The notes below the pieces were generated by a model. That model saw only the letters and a program-made list of their open reading frames with translations. It had not been told where the DNA came from and did not search any database. A program made the position numbers and the translations under genes. A DNA stretch of 64,000 nt, from contig CM049309.1 of NCBI GenBank assembly GCA_026874595.1, forward strand, positions 72,774,426 through 72,838,425, written 5' to 3'. Positions 24,601 through 34,300 of this stretch are shown in pieces. The stretch's first letter is position 1. Each line of letters begins with the position of its first letter. Source of the DNA: Sipunculus nudus (lineage: Eukaryota > Annelida > Sipuncula > Golfingiida > Sipunculidae).

Positions 24601-26858
24601 TTTTCATAGGCAAGTGTGTTATATGATAATGTAATGAGATTTATGTTTGCTTGACCTTAAACTGCTGCTTGTCCAGGAAAAATGTAAACCATTAACCAAC
24701 CTGAGCCTGATGAAGGGGTCCCCTAGGTCCTCATCCAACCAGCCAATGTCAGCCAGTGTAGCACAGGTTCTGCTGGGACCCAGCATACCACATATTGTCC
24801 CCTGTGATGTCACAGAGTCTGCTACTGCTGTATCCTGGGGCGCTGCCTCCTCTGCCCATCTAAGCAGGTTCTTCTGCAAGTATCATTGTAAATATTCAGA
24901 AAATTATTCAGTTTAATCAATGTTACATAACACTAGACCTCTTCTTATTTGGATTTTTATGGACAATACATTGAAACAAAATTTAGAACAGGGTACTATC
25001 CAAAACCTTAGTGCGAATTTAAGGGCATTTTAAGGACCCTTGTCCATACAATTTCATGAACCACTAAGGGTATTTGTAATAATATGGGAACTTGAATCCT
25101 TATAAATGAAGTCTACAGTAGATCCTTAAATGAATCTTAATATATGAAGTCTATCATGGTCATATAACTACTGCAATAAATAACTGTAAGTCTGTAACCT
25201 TATCTAAACTTAACTCAAGCAAATTCAAGGAATTAATTTCCCTCGCTTGTGCCTTCAAGTGGTGAATAAATGCAAATAATTTTAATCATGCTCAACAGAT
25301 AGCAGCACTGGGCAGGTACTGCAAAAATTCAAGTAATTTATGTCCACCGCTAGCGAAACCTTTTGGTAATTAGTGAAACTATTTGCTGATTCATCATATA
25401 AAAAATGAAATATCATATTGTATTATTATCATGTGAGACAGACACTCCAAAACCAATCCCAACCAAGTTAAGCATGAATGCAATCACTGACCCAAATTTG
25501 AATGAAATCAAATAATATTTAGGAAAGTCATCGCTGGAAATGAAAACCTGACGGACAGACAGACAGACAAAGGGACAGACTCACAAACCCAAATCAATGT
25601 CCCCCTCAATAACTAGTAATACCAGTAATTAATATTTATTATAACAAGTTTATAGTAATTATATCATATAACACTGATTAATATCTTGACTACATTACAC
25701 TGCCGTGTGGTCTTTCTTTTCTCTGTTTAAATCAATTTTATCAGCATTCATCAGCAAAAAATTTAAAAATTGTAAAATGTAAAAATTTAAAATTTAAAGG
25801 GCATCTATGGACTTCTGATTATTTTTCTACAATTTTGACAAAATTTATGTACTTTCTGCAGTTTTGAATTCTTTGACCCTCAGGGTTTTCAAGGACCTGT
25901 ATAAATCCTGTTAAATATAAAGTTAGAAACAACCACTTATCTGCAATTAAAGCAAACATGTTTGGGTTAAATAGTGTAAAGCCGTATTTTATTAATTTTA
26001 TGAATATATTTTTTAAAAACCAATGTGACATTTTACATTTTAATAGCTGCGCTAATAGTTAGTCCATCAAAGCTGTTGAAAGTATAAGAAAAGGAGCTGT
26101 ATGGTCATATGTGCATGTTACAATCTGTCAAATATAAATGGGCAACTGAAGATTCTTTATCAAACACACGGCTATAAATATTCATGAAACTTACCTGAAA
26201 TCTTAACCTTTGCACAGCTTTCAAGGGTAATCTGGAGCCCAAACGACGCACTAGGCTGACTTTTTTGCCACACTGCACAAGATGGATATTCCACATGGGA
26301 ACACTCTACAAATGGATAACAAAGATCTATACATTACTCATTAATGTATATAACGAACTCAGGCTTTCTTATCCGATATACCACACAGGACAAATCTTGA
26401 TAAAAATTACAGTGCGAGTATAAAACCAGTCTTTCTTTTGGTAGTCATGTTTTTAAAACCAGTTGCTTTTATATTTATTACAATACATGCAAAGTCATGA
26501 AAGGAAATCTGTAAATAACTAAAGGTCATTATACAGTGTCAGGGCCAGGCTATGTACCTAGTTCAGAGGACCGACACCAGGAACTTCAGTATCTGTACCT
26601 TGCATAATGTAATTGAGGTGTATAAATGACAATGAAAGTAACATAAACACTAGCATACAGATGAACGTATACAATTATTATATAGTTAAAATGTCTTGAA
26701 TTGAAAAACATTTTCAGTTACTGGACAGAGGAACTTTCTAAAGTACCTGTACCTGAACAATTCACAATTTCCTGTGTGGCTGACCGGCTCCAACCCCGCA
26801 TTAAATAATAACTTAATCAACTTACGGGAGGTTTATTCCCATGTCCAAACAACAGCAT
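16653..26858 (-). CDS. MTFR1: Mitochondrial fission regulator (MTFR1/MTFR2 family), complete, 8 coding exons, 413 aa
   Basis: Joined from eight exons listed separately, with every junction in phase. Landmarks are SLVRRLGSRLPL (residues 28-39, like human SIVRKIGTNLSL), ATLADIGWLDED (86-97), a predicted coiled coil LKRISELEDQLMLLRQQI (195-212), a proline-rich stretch (about 243-279), NMSDVLKNLGTVKLRSIARS (311-330), RSPGGTPLR (329-337), DPASLIAQALKKKFAHR (347-363) and PGPHLLK (393-399). Human MTFR1 has 333 residues and MTFR2 385, with the same motif order; RSPGGTP is closest to MTFR2. A KEN triplet is at 372-374. Family members are mitochondrial outer-face proteins that promote fission and affect distribution and respiration. 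It is probably the single pre-duplication orthologue of MTFR1, MTFR1L and MTFR2. It is divergent from ARMC1, with start codons 4.4 kb apart. Confidence 0.92.
17444..17633 (-). CDS. MTFR1: MTFR coding exon 7 (SPGGTP / ALKKKFA block)
   Basis: The acceptor CCCTTACAG at 17,635-17,634 and donor GTAAGA bracket residues 330-392. The first base completes the Arg codon begun in exon 6. This is the most strongly conserved block: human MTFR1 reads [20 protein letters not shown] against DANDPASLIAQALKKKFAHR here. Confidence 0.93.
17920..18325. repeat. 51-bp tandem repeat, eight copies, in MTFR intron 6
   Basis: ACTGATGTATAGGAATGACG recurs from about 17,924 at 51-bp steps to about 18,281. Because 51 is divisible by three and the unit has stop-free frames on both strands, it gives long periodic frames (17-residue period) on + and -. 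Neither is supported as a protein. Confidence 0.93.
18635..18691 (+). repeat. (CCG)n microsatellite, about 19 units
   Basis: Uninterrupted CGC/CCG triplets for about 57 bases, placed just inside the left hairpin of the Helentron-like element. The element at 38.6-40.05 kb has a short (CCG)3-4 at the matching place (about 40,003-40,012), so the seed belongs to the family and has expanded here. Confidence 0.9.
18860..20290. repeat. 280-bp tandem repeat, about five units
   Basis: ATATCTCGGGAACCGTTTGA starts at about 18,861, 19,141 and 19,421, with slightly changed forms at 19,701 and 19,981, exactly 280 bp apart. Each unit has two GGTGGCGCCACC palindromes, one extended to AGGTGGCGCCACCT. The first three units are nearly identical and the last drifts. 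Confidence 0.92.
20655..20758 (-). CDS. MTFR1: MTFR coding exon 6 (DVLKNLGTVKLR block)
   Basis: The acceptor GTATACAG is weak in pyrimidines, but the frame continues exactly from exon 5. Residues 295-328 include NMSDVLKNLGTVKLRSIA; human MTFR1 has NMLEILKEMNSVKLRSVKR. The donor is AAG|GTATGG and leaves two bases of an Arg codon. Confidence 0.9.
21428..21621 (-). CDS. MTFR1: MTFR coding exon 5 (polyproline)
   Basis: Acceptor TTTTCTTCAG, donor AGG|GTAAGTA. It encodes residues 231-294: a proline-rich segment with runs of nine, four and twelve prolines, then SVTDIIKR, which matches human SAVDLIKE. The runs could bind SH3, WW or EVH1 domains or profilin. Run lengths probably vary between alleles. 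The opposite strand shows a meaningless polyglycine frame. Confidence 0.9.
21860..22390. repeat. GC-richer dispersed repeat with internal duplication, MTFR intron 4
   Basis: An 84-bp direct duplication (GTGAGATGTTCC at about 21,910 and 21,994) is followed by a GC-richer block. It ends in a GACAGACAGACAGACAAAC tail near 22,345. Base composition differs sharply from the flanking intron, so it is probably an inserted element. The family is not recognised. Confidence 0.5.
22929..23299 (-). CDS. MTFR1: MTFR coding exon 4 (coiled coil)
   Basis: Acceptor GATTTCAG, donor ACAG|GTGATG. The donor is chosen over the earlier CAG|GTGGAT because only it leaves the one base that exon 5 needs. The exon encodes residues 107-229: a Ser/Asn/Cys-rich linker, then LKRISELEDQLMLLRQQI, matching LQKICALENELAALRAQI in human MTFR1. 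Confidence 0.9.
24701..24873 (-). CDS. MTFR1: MTFR coding exon 3 (ADIGW block)
   Basis: Acceptor ATACTTGCAG, donor CTCAG|GTTGGT. It encodes residues 49-105 and two bases of Arg 106. GPSRTCATLADIGWLDED corresponds to the human ASFADVGWVAKE region. Confidence 0.9.
25215..25610 (+). repeat. Dispersed repeat, copy 1 (MTFR intron 2)
   Basis: It matches 62,545-62,990 over about 400 bases in the same orientation. Shared words include CATGCTCAACAGATRGCAGC, TGATTCATCATAT, ACTGACCCAAATTTGAATG and a final GACAGACAGACAGACAAA tract. A simple-repeat 3' tail with no open frame suggests a short non-autonomous element of SINE or MITE type. The family is not recognised. Confidence 0.75.
26195..26305 (-). CDS. 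MTFR1: MTFR coding exon 2 (RRLG block)
   Basis: Acceptor CATTTGTAG, donor TTTCAG|GTAAGT, 37 codons in phase 0 (residues 12-48). SVPMWN...SLVRRLGSRLPL parallels human SVLWSR...SIVRKIGTNLSL. Confidence 0.9.
26826..26858 (-). CDS. MTFR1: MTFR first coding exon
   Basis: Eleven codons, MLLFGHGNKPP, from an ATG with A at -3. The exon has its own acceptor (TTTTGCAG, exon from 26,890), so 32 bases of 5' UTR precede the ATG and at least one non-coding exon lies further right. An in-frame TAA lies eight codons upstream of the ATG and supports this start. The donor is CCC|GTAAGT. Confidence 0.82.
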
Positions 26859-26939
26859 CCTGGTCTTGTATGGTCTGCATTAACCAAATGCTGCAAAATT
26901 ATATATACAAATATAATCAGATGCAAAAAGATAATCCAA

Positions 26940-27285
26940 CCTGTAATGATATATATAAACATACATATATAAATATATGGTTCATATATAATATATATAT
27001 ATATAAATATATGGTTTATATATATATATATATATTTTTGGGGGGGAAGGGGTTGAGAAAATTTCAGGGTGGATCTAGTTGCAGATTAATCCAGATTTGC
27101 CCCTTTTGTCTGTTGTTCCTGTTGTTTTTCCATACAATATATTTTCAATATTTCATCAGACTTGGCCCTAAGTTAAACTGCTATTTTCCTATAGGCACTT
27201 GCCCTTAAACAAACAAGGGACCAATGGGACACTTTGCTCAGCTGAATTTTGGAAAATTTTAGCAATTCAAATTAAACTAATTTTT

Positions 27286-27360
<75 letters not shown>
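26940..27360. repeat. (AT)n microsatellites
   Basis: TATATA-rich blocks at about 26,948-27,035 and a nearly pure (AT)n of about 68 bases at 27,290-27,358. A short open frame across the first block is only repeat translation. Confidence 0.9.
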
Positions 27361-27361
<1 letters not shown>

Positions 27362-29125
27362 CATTTGAAAAGCTAAGAGGAAATGGCCCTTCTAACTGGT
27401 GATAATCAATATTAAATAAATATTTGCTGAACTAATAATGTGCACTTTTATGGACTGGATCAAAATTGCAGGAGTCTCTCATGGTCAAATATTTCTAGAA
27501 GTATCATTATTTCAGCTATGTGACAGTAATATGTGCATAAAATAACAATGGGAATGTATGAACACCTGTCAATTATAGAATAAGGAAGGTGGAGAATACA
27601 TAATTATATGAATTATAATGGTACACATTTAATTTATTAATGGAAGTAAAATGCTGCAATCTGTTATTAATAATTAAATTTTTAAATGAACATAAACTAA
27701 ATTTGATAAGTACATATTGCACTGTGTAATACATGAAAATTGTGACCAGGCAACCAATTAATAATGCAAATGAAAAAAAAAAAACAGTGTGTGCTTTAAA
27801 GTTATATGATAGGATACATTTGAACAACAAAATATGTTTTAATGTTATTAATAAGTCTGGGTGGAGAGAGAGAACAAAAAAGAAGGGGGAGCATTCAACA
27901 GTGCTTATAGGACAACAATTGAAATACATTTCAAACAATAACAATTTTTGCATTACACTTGATAAGGGGGTGGGGTGGGGGGGGGGGGGGGTGATATGGG
28001 AAGAACTGTACACCTGTGATCCCTACTCCCCCAGTAACCCATGTGGGTGGGCGGGGGGGGGGGGGGGGGGGGGGGGGACAATGCAAGTGAATACTATAAG
28101 AGCCTTAAAAAATCATGATGTCGTCATGGTAACATCCTTGCAATTAAAACCTTCATATTGCAATTAACAGTACAACAATGAAACCACCATGATGACACTT
28201 GAGACAGACCAGTTCAATTCTAGGGAAGCTCTAGCTGGATTATGGAAAAAAAACAATATTTGGTCACACTGGGTTAAGATTTGACACCATATGGCTGGAT
28301 GTCAAGGAATTCAACCTTCAACTCATTCAAAATATGTCAAAAGAACAAAGAGTAAAAATTGCAATTGATCCAACTACTTAAACTTTTTTCTTCAAATTCT
28401 GACACAAGTTCCAGATTATAGGGATGTTGGGTTTCCACTTTTAAGAAACGTGCTAAAAATAACATGTTGGCAATGAGGAAAGCTTCTATTAAGAAAAAAA
28501 TCATGACCATAAATGAGGCAAATATGAACAGACTTTTCCATAAAAAAACTTTATCAAGAGCATAAAAAATTGTGTAACACATCACCAGTGTGACCAGGGT
28601 CTTAGGCATATTTGCAACTCTGAAATAAGGTGTCTCAATTAAATAAAATAACAAATAAATGTTGAGGCTCATTATAACAAAAAAAGCTAAACACTACATA
28701 TATGTTGTCTGAAGGTCTACAGAATTTAAATCAGAAATCTTACCAAACATTAGTTTCATGTTAATTAATTATTTATGAAATAATAATGTAATTTAAATGA
28801 GTGAAATTACTAAATTACATTAATTATACTATTTTTAAAAATAAAATTCTAATTTTTCTATTGAAATATTAGTATTATTACTGTGTCAGTGCTTACAAAA
28901 TGAATAAATAATTAATTCAAAATAATATATGTAAACAATATATATCAATAAAATTACAACAAAACACAGATAATTATAGCCATATGGTTATGATCATTAT
29001 TTAATATTTGGCATCTGGACAATGAATTAACATCTGCATCCTTATACAGAAACTGTTTGTTAATTTAATTGAACTTGTTTTCATTTACTTGATGTACAAA
29101 ATAATCATTTTACATAAATGTTAAC
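27360..29125. other. 5' intron of MTFR, no exon seen
   Basis: AT-rich, with poly-G runs at about 27,976-27,991 and 28,050-28,077 that could form G-quadruplexes and are likely unstable or collapsed in assembly. No conserved protein was seen in the short frames here. Confidence 0.4.
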
Positions 29126-29500
29126 CTGTGAAGAGTGTGGTTCCCCTTGGACTTTTTGAGCAGATCTATTTCAGTTGTTTTCCGTTGTCTCTGGTCCTAT
29201 CCTCCGTGTTATCCCCCAGTCTTGAAACATGTTGTTCAGAGGCCACTCAGCTTCCGGGGCCATCGAACCAATAGCATCCTGCGTAACAAGACAACGACCA
29301 ATCATCAACTGCCTTTCATCTTGACGCGAGATTTAAACCCCCCTCAGATGTCAACACCACGCGTGTCTATTTACGTGGTCACATATTCTACGAGCCGTCT
29401 GATGTTCAATTAACCGCTTCATTTGTAGTTAATCCGGCGACACGGCTCCTTCAGAAAGGCGTTTTCATTCACCAGAAACGTAGATTGAAGTATTTATTTC
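29126..29500. promoter_or_regulatory. Candidate bidirectional promoter of MTFR (-) and ARMC1 (+)
   Basis: A CpG-richer island between the two divergent genes. It contains an ETS-type CTTCCGG (29,251-29,257) and two CCAAT boxes about 30 bp apart (29,268-29,272 and 29,298-29,302). Candidate non-coding first exons flank them. On the - strand one ends at donor CACAG|GTTAAC (29,126) and could join the MTFR acceptor at 26,890. On the + strand one ends at TTTCGAG|GTATAG (about 29,502) and could join the ARMC1 acceptor at 31,258. CCAAT and ETS sites without TATA are typical of housekeeping bidirectional promoters. This is inference from sequence only. Confidence 0.5.
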
Positions 29501-31270
29501 GAGGTATAGTATGATTTTACGGCTTGATCAGTCATTTTAGCGGTTGAAACCACCCAAAAGCCAGAGACCGAGATCAATCAACCAAATGTCACGGTCACAC
29601 TCTCAGGTCTGGGTTGACTGTCAAATGAACCATTTGCCTTTGGGCTGCAGGCAGCTCGGAGTGTCCTGATATTTTAAATCTCATTGTCTGTTCAATATAA
29701 CAAATTCTGCAGTATCATTTTATAGTCTCAATGATGAATACCTTGTCAAGAGATCAATGAGTAAAAATTGCAATTGACCCAAATGGTGAAATACTAAAAC
29801 TTTTTTATTCAATCTGACATCTGTGCTGTCACTCTAATCCAACCTCTTTTTTTTACTAAATTGTAATTAAATATCATAAATGTGTAGGTCACATTTTTTT
29901 TCTGGTGAGACCATGCAGTCTTCATACTTTTTTTTACCAGGAATTACCTGTCATACTTAATACTTATTTCTCCAATCATTTTTTGAATGGCAATTTCAGA
30001 CTATCCACACCTATATTTGGGAACTTTTTAGATTTGAATTTTTTCCTATGTCAGTGTTTTAGTTTTATAAGTGTGGCCAGAATATATAATAATGCCATGA
30101 ACTCTCTGATAACTTGCAGAAGGAATGAACTTTGCAAAAATGAATAAGTTGTCTAACACTTTGCCTTATAGCATATTTCATTCCTAAATTATTAAGTATA
30201 ATTTTAATAACCTCACCTGCAGAAACACAAATATGTTTTCTTTTATGATCATTTTGTTTTCTTTTCTATTGTTTAACCATTCATACACTTCTGTTCCAGA
30301 TGTGTATGAACTAGAAATGCCACCTTTCAGAATAATACATTCACAATATCAGCATCTGACTGTGTTGTATATTAAATAAAGTATCAATCAATTTATACAA
30401 TATGATTTTTACTTTTAACAATAAAACCTGAATAAATGTCTGAATGTCCATTTTCTCTTCAACCAGACACCTGGTATGTATCATGAATCAGTTGGTGAAA
30501 GCCTTGAATGATAAAATCATTTGGAAAAATATTATAATCATAACCACCCAGTTGGATGTTATTTTCATGTTTGGTTTCTTAATTACAGAGACATTTATAA
30601 GCTAACTTTTCAACTATATTAAGCTTAAACTCAAAAACGATTAGAAATGTGGCCTTTTACAAAGACTAGTTTTACAGGCTAAGCCCTGATATAACACAAT
30701 TACACAAACCTGTGGTATTCACACACTGTGTTTTCTTGCTATTTTACATTAAATTCTATTTTTTTGTCTTAATTTGTATTCAAAGCCCATGGTTGTGACA
30801 TTGTGGTAAAATTTAGTTGGAAAATTTATCAGTAGACTCTTCAGGCAAATTAAGGTATGCTTCATTCAAATAAATCTGTAGGGCTATAAGTTAGAGTAAA
30901 TGCAAGCAAAGGAGAACAAATGAAATTGTTGCTTGTTTTTATAGTTGATATATATCTGCTTTTTAATTTTTAAATTGACAATTCAAATGTATCGGTCAAC
31001 ATGAATGCTATAAAAATCCTTATTCTTGTGAGCTGTTGGTTTAGCAAACATGTTGTAACCTTCATTTCAAAATTCAATAGATACTGATACTGATTCATAC
31101 AATTAAACACTGTTAATTCCTTAAGAACAACATGTCATGTTGAGAGCTCCAGTGACACCAGCTGACCTCTGATGGCACAGTTGACACTAGGTGAACTAGC
31201 AATGCCTTCAGACCACCAATGACACTGGGTATCACTAATGAACTGTCCTTATTTCAGAGTGTTTTAGAAG

Positions 31271-31360
31271 ATGGTTGTGGGCCAGGAGTTGTCAGCTGCC
31301 ACCATTGATGCCATGAAGAGTATGGCATCAGATCCCCTCAAGAGGGCAGCACTTGTCAAG
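31271..31360 (+). CDS. ARMC1: ARMC1 coding exon 1
   Basis: The exon starts at 31,258 after TTATTTCAG, with 13 bases of 5' UTR including the in-frame TAG. Thirty codons run from ATG to CTTGTCAAG|GTACAA. The acceptor upstream shows that a non-coding first exon exists. Confidence 0.9.
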
Positions 31361-34300
31361 GTACAATTTATTTGCCCTCACATCAAATAGGTCAAAGTGT
31401 TATCAGTTCAATTACTGTTGTAACTGAAACCTTGGGTTATTTTTTTTTTTTGCCACCTTTTTTTATGAATTCAGGTATTTCAGTAATACTAAAAGAACAT
31501 AGTTTGTATTCCCTTAAAATTCCTTTAAAATTATGGTGTTTGAAATTCAAGTAACAGCAAATTTTTTAATGCTCAAAACTGTTTATCATTCATGAAACAT
31601 TAATGACCATCTTTCCTTTCTTTCATTCAGGATGATGTCTGCCTAGGGGGACTAATTATGGTTCTGTCAAACAAAAACAATGACATAGTCAAAGGTGCCT
31701 TGGAGGTAAGTGATCAGATTATAGAGGAATTTTGTATATTCCCTGTGTGTTTGTACTTAATTATTTAAATAATTAATTCAAAATGGTTACAGCAGTAAAT
31801 TTGAGCAGGTTTTGGGTACATTATAGTAGTTGTCTCTGGACCCCCCCCCCCCTGACAATTATGTTACAAAATAAAAATTACCAGAACTTTTATTATAAAT
31901 TGTAACATGTTGGTTCCCACTTTTCCTCATGTATTTCTTAATACAGAATTCACAGGTAATACCATAATGACATATGCCATATGGTCTTCACGCATCTAGT
32001 GTTAGACACTTTAATGAATGCTTCACTACCATTTATATGCATATATTGACACATGACCGTTTATTCTTTGCAGACCTTGTGCTTACTGGCAGAAACTGCA
32101 GATCACCGTCATCACATGAAGAATTTTATTGGTATGATGGACCAGTTATCTATACTAGTCACAAGGCAGAGTCCATCTGTCCGAGAACTGGCTACACAGG
32201 TATACAGGCTGCTAGCAGATGGTAATGAGAGCTTTAACAGTTCCAGCGGCATCCTGAGAGATACAAGTAATCATAGACCAACCAACAGCAGGGCTCCACA
32301 GAAAAAACACATGGGATTGTTTGGAACCCCTATGAATAAATACAAAGTTGTGGTGCTGCAGATAACAGGTCTTAAAGGAAAGGTATGAAAATATATCTAG
32401 GTGTCATTGCTAAAGGAATCTGTTAGGATAGATAATAATTGATAAGTATTTGTGTGAAAAACTTGATTGTAAATAGGGGGTTATGTGGTAATATATCAAG
32501 TTCCTAAACCTAAAATTAAGACTTTTAAAAGTTAAGGAAAGATAAAGAAGCCTTCACACCCTAAAAATAAAAAGCTCCATGTGTTTGTAAGTGTATATGT
32601 GTTTATGTGAGAAAATTGTCTTGGAAGCAATTTTCACACATGGGGTCTGCATAAACTCGGGAACCTGGTGTAAAATGACATTATTCCACCATCTTTTTGA
32701 GGAAGACTCGAAGAAACTGTTTCAATAAATACATCTGCTAGTTCACGCATTTACACATACATACTGCTCATGGAAACAGCTTTAGGGGTTGATGAGATTG
32801 GTTTTACAAAGTCTTAATTATCTTATGCCTGACATCCTTCATATAAGTACTTACAGGAGTATATCACCGTCAATTTTGACAAAACAGAAACAATTGTGAA
32901 AATGCAAAGTCACATTTATAAAGCATTTTATTGTGTAAGTGATAATTTAAATACAAGATATGTTGGAACTTGAATTTGAATGCATGTTCCATTCATTAAT
33001 GCAGGTTGAGATACAGTTGCATTGGTCACTGATTGTGTCTCTGTGTTTTACCGGTATACTTGTTCTCACAGGAAGATATTGAAGCCTGCAGGACTGAGTT
33101 GTTGAAGATCAAGGGAGTTGTAAGCATAACATTTGACCAACAGAAGAAAAGAAGCATTCTACGCACCAAAAAGGAGTTAAAACCTGAGGTAAATTATTCT
33201 GGTGCCTTTAAGTGTGGAAACTAAGGCCACTGTATGTAATTGTGTATGTACAATCATTTACGTTCAGAATAATGATGTATCAAAGTCTTATCAGATTCAC
33301 TATAACTACTATTCTTTGCAACACCAGAGAAGATGTGGAAATGTGTCATGCTAGAAATAATTTTAAAATACATCCAGGAACTTTTAAAATGCTGCAGAGA
33401 AATGTCAGATTAAATCCTGGATTTGTTTTCATGAAATGGCTGGAACCCAACAGACATCATTCCTGAAGTCTTTACACAAAATACCCACACTTTAAAACAG
33501 TAATCTGTGTTTATTTCTCGTGATTAGTTTTCCTCTAACCTTTATAATGTTTTGTCACTTTTAATAGATATCTACAGAGACTTTACTCTGTAGCATAAAT
33601 AACCAGGATTGGCAACAATGGCCACCTGAGGGCCCATACTCTGGTAATGAAACTTGGTTTTCTTGAGATTTTGTCAGGCTAATTTAAAGTTTCCAGCTGG
33701 TGCTTGCAACAAAACAAATACAGAAAAATCAGGAAATTAAATGCTAAATATCTAGACAAAGTTGTTGATGTTTTTCTGACTGGTTAGCTGTTTATAAATT
33801 AACAAGCTTGTCTACACTTTCTTTAAAAGGACTTTTTATAATTTTTATTTTGTTTTACATTATATATTAGTTGCTTGCTGGTGCAGTCACCAAGACAGAA
33901 ACCATGACAGCACAACAAGTTGTCAAGGATGATACAGGGAGTGAGGTTAGTTCAGCAAGAAGTTCATCTGTTTGTCCGTCTGTAATACTCTTTCATAGGC
34001 ATTATTTCAATAAACATTACAGGGTTCACATTTGACCCAGATTAAACCTACTGGTATTTAACCCAGGCAGTGGGTAAAACCTGGGTTAAAAGGACTATTA
34101 CCCAAACTGTTTTCCATATTTACCTGCTTTTATCAAGTAGGATTCAAGCTTCATTTCTTTCTGATTGGTCAGCAGAAGGTTTACAAACATTTTGTAAATA
34201 TTAGTAGCAAGCCAAGTGCCTCTGACCACATCAACCGTTGTTTAAATGAAGCTGTTTTCTACTCGCACTTTAACTCATGTTTGGCTCTGCAGAGCACATC

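Noticed and set aside
24647-24916. 89-residue + strand frame
   Set aside because: Antisense to MTFR exon 3, which has splice sites and family similarity.
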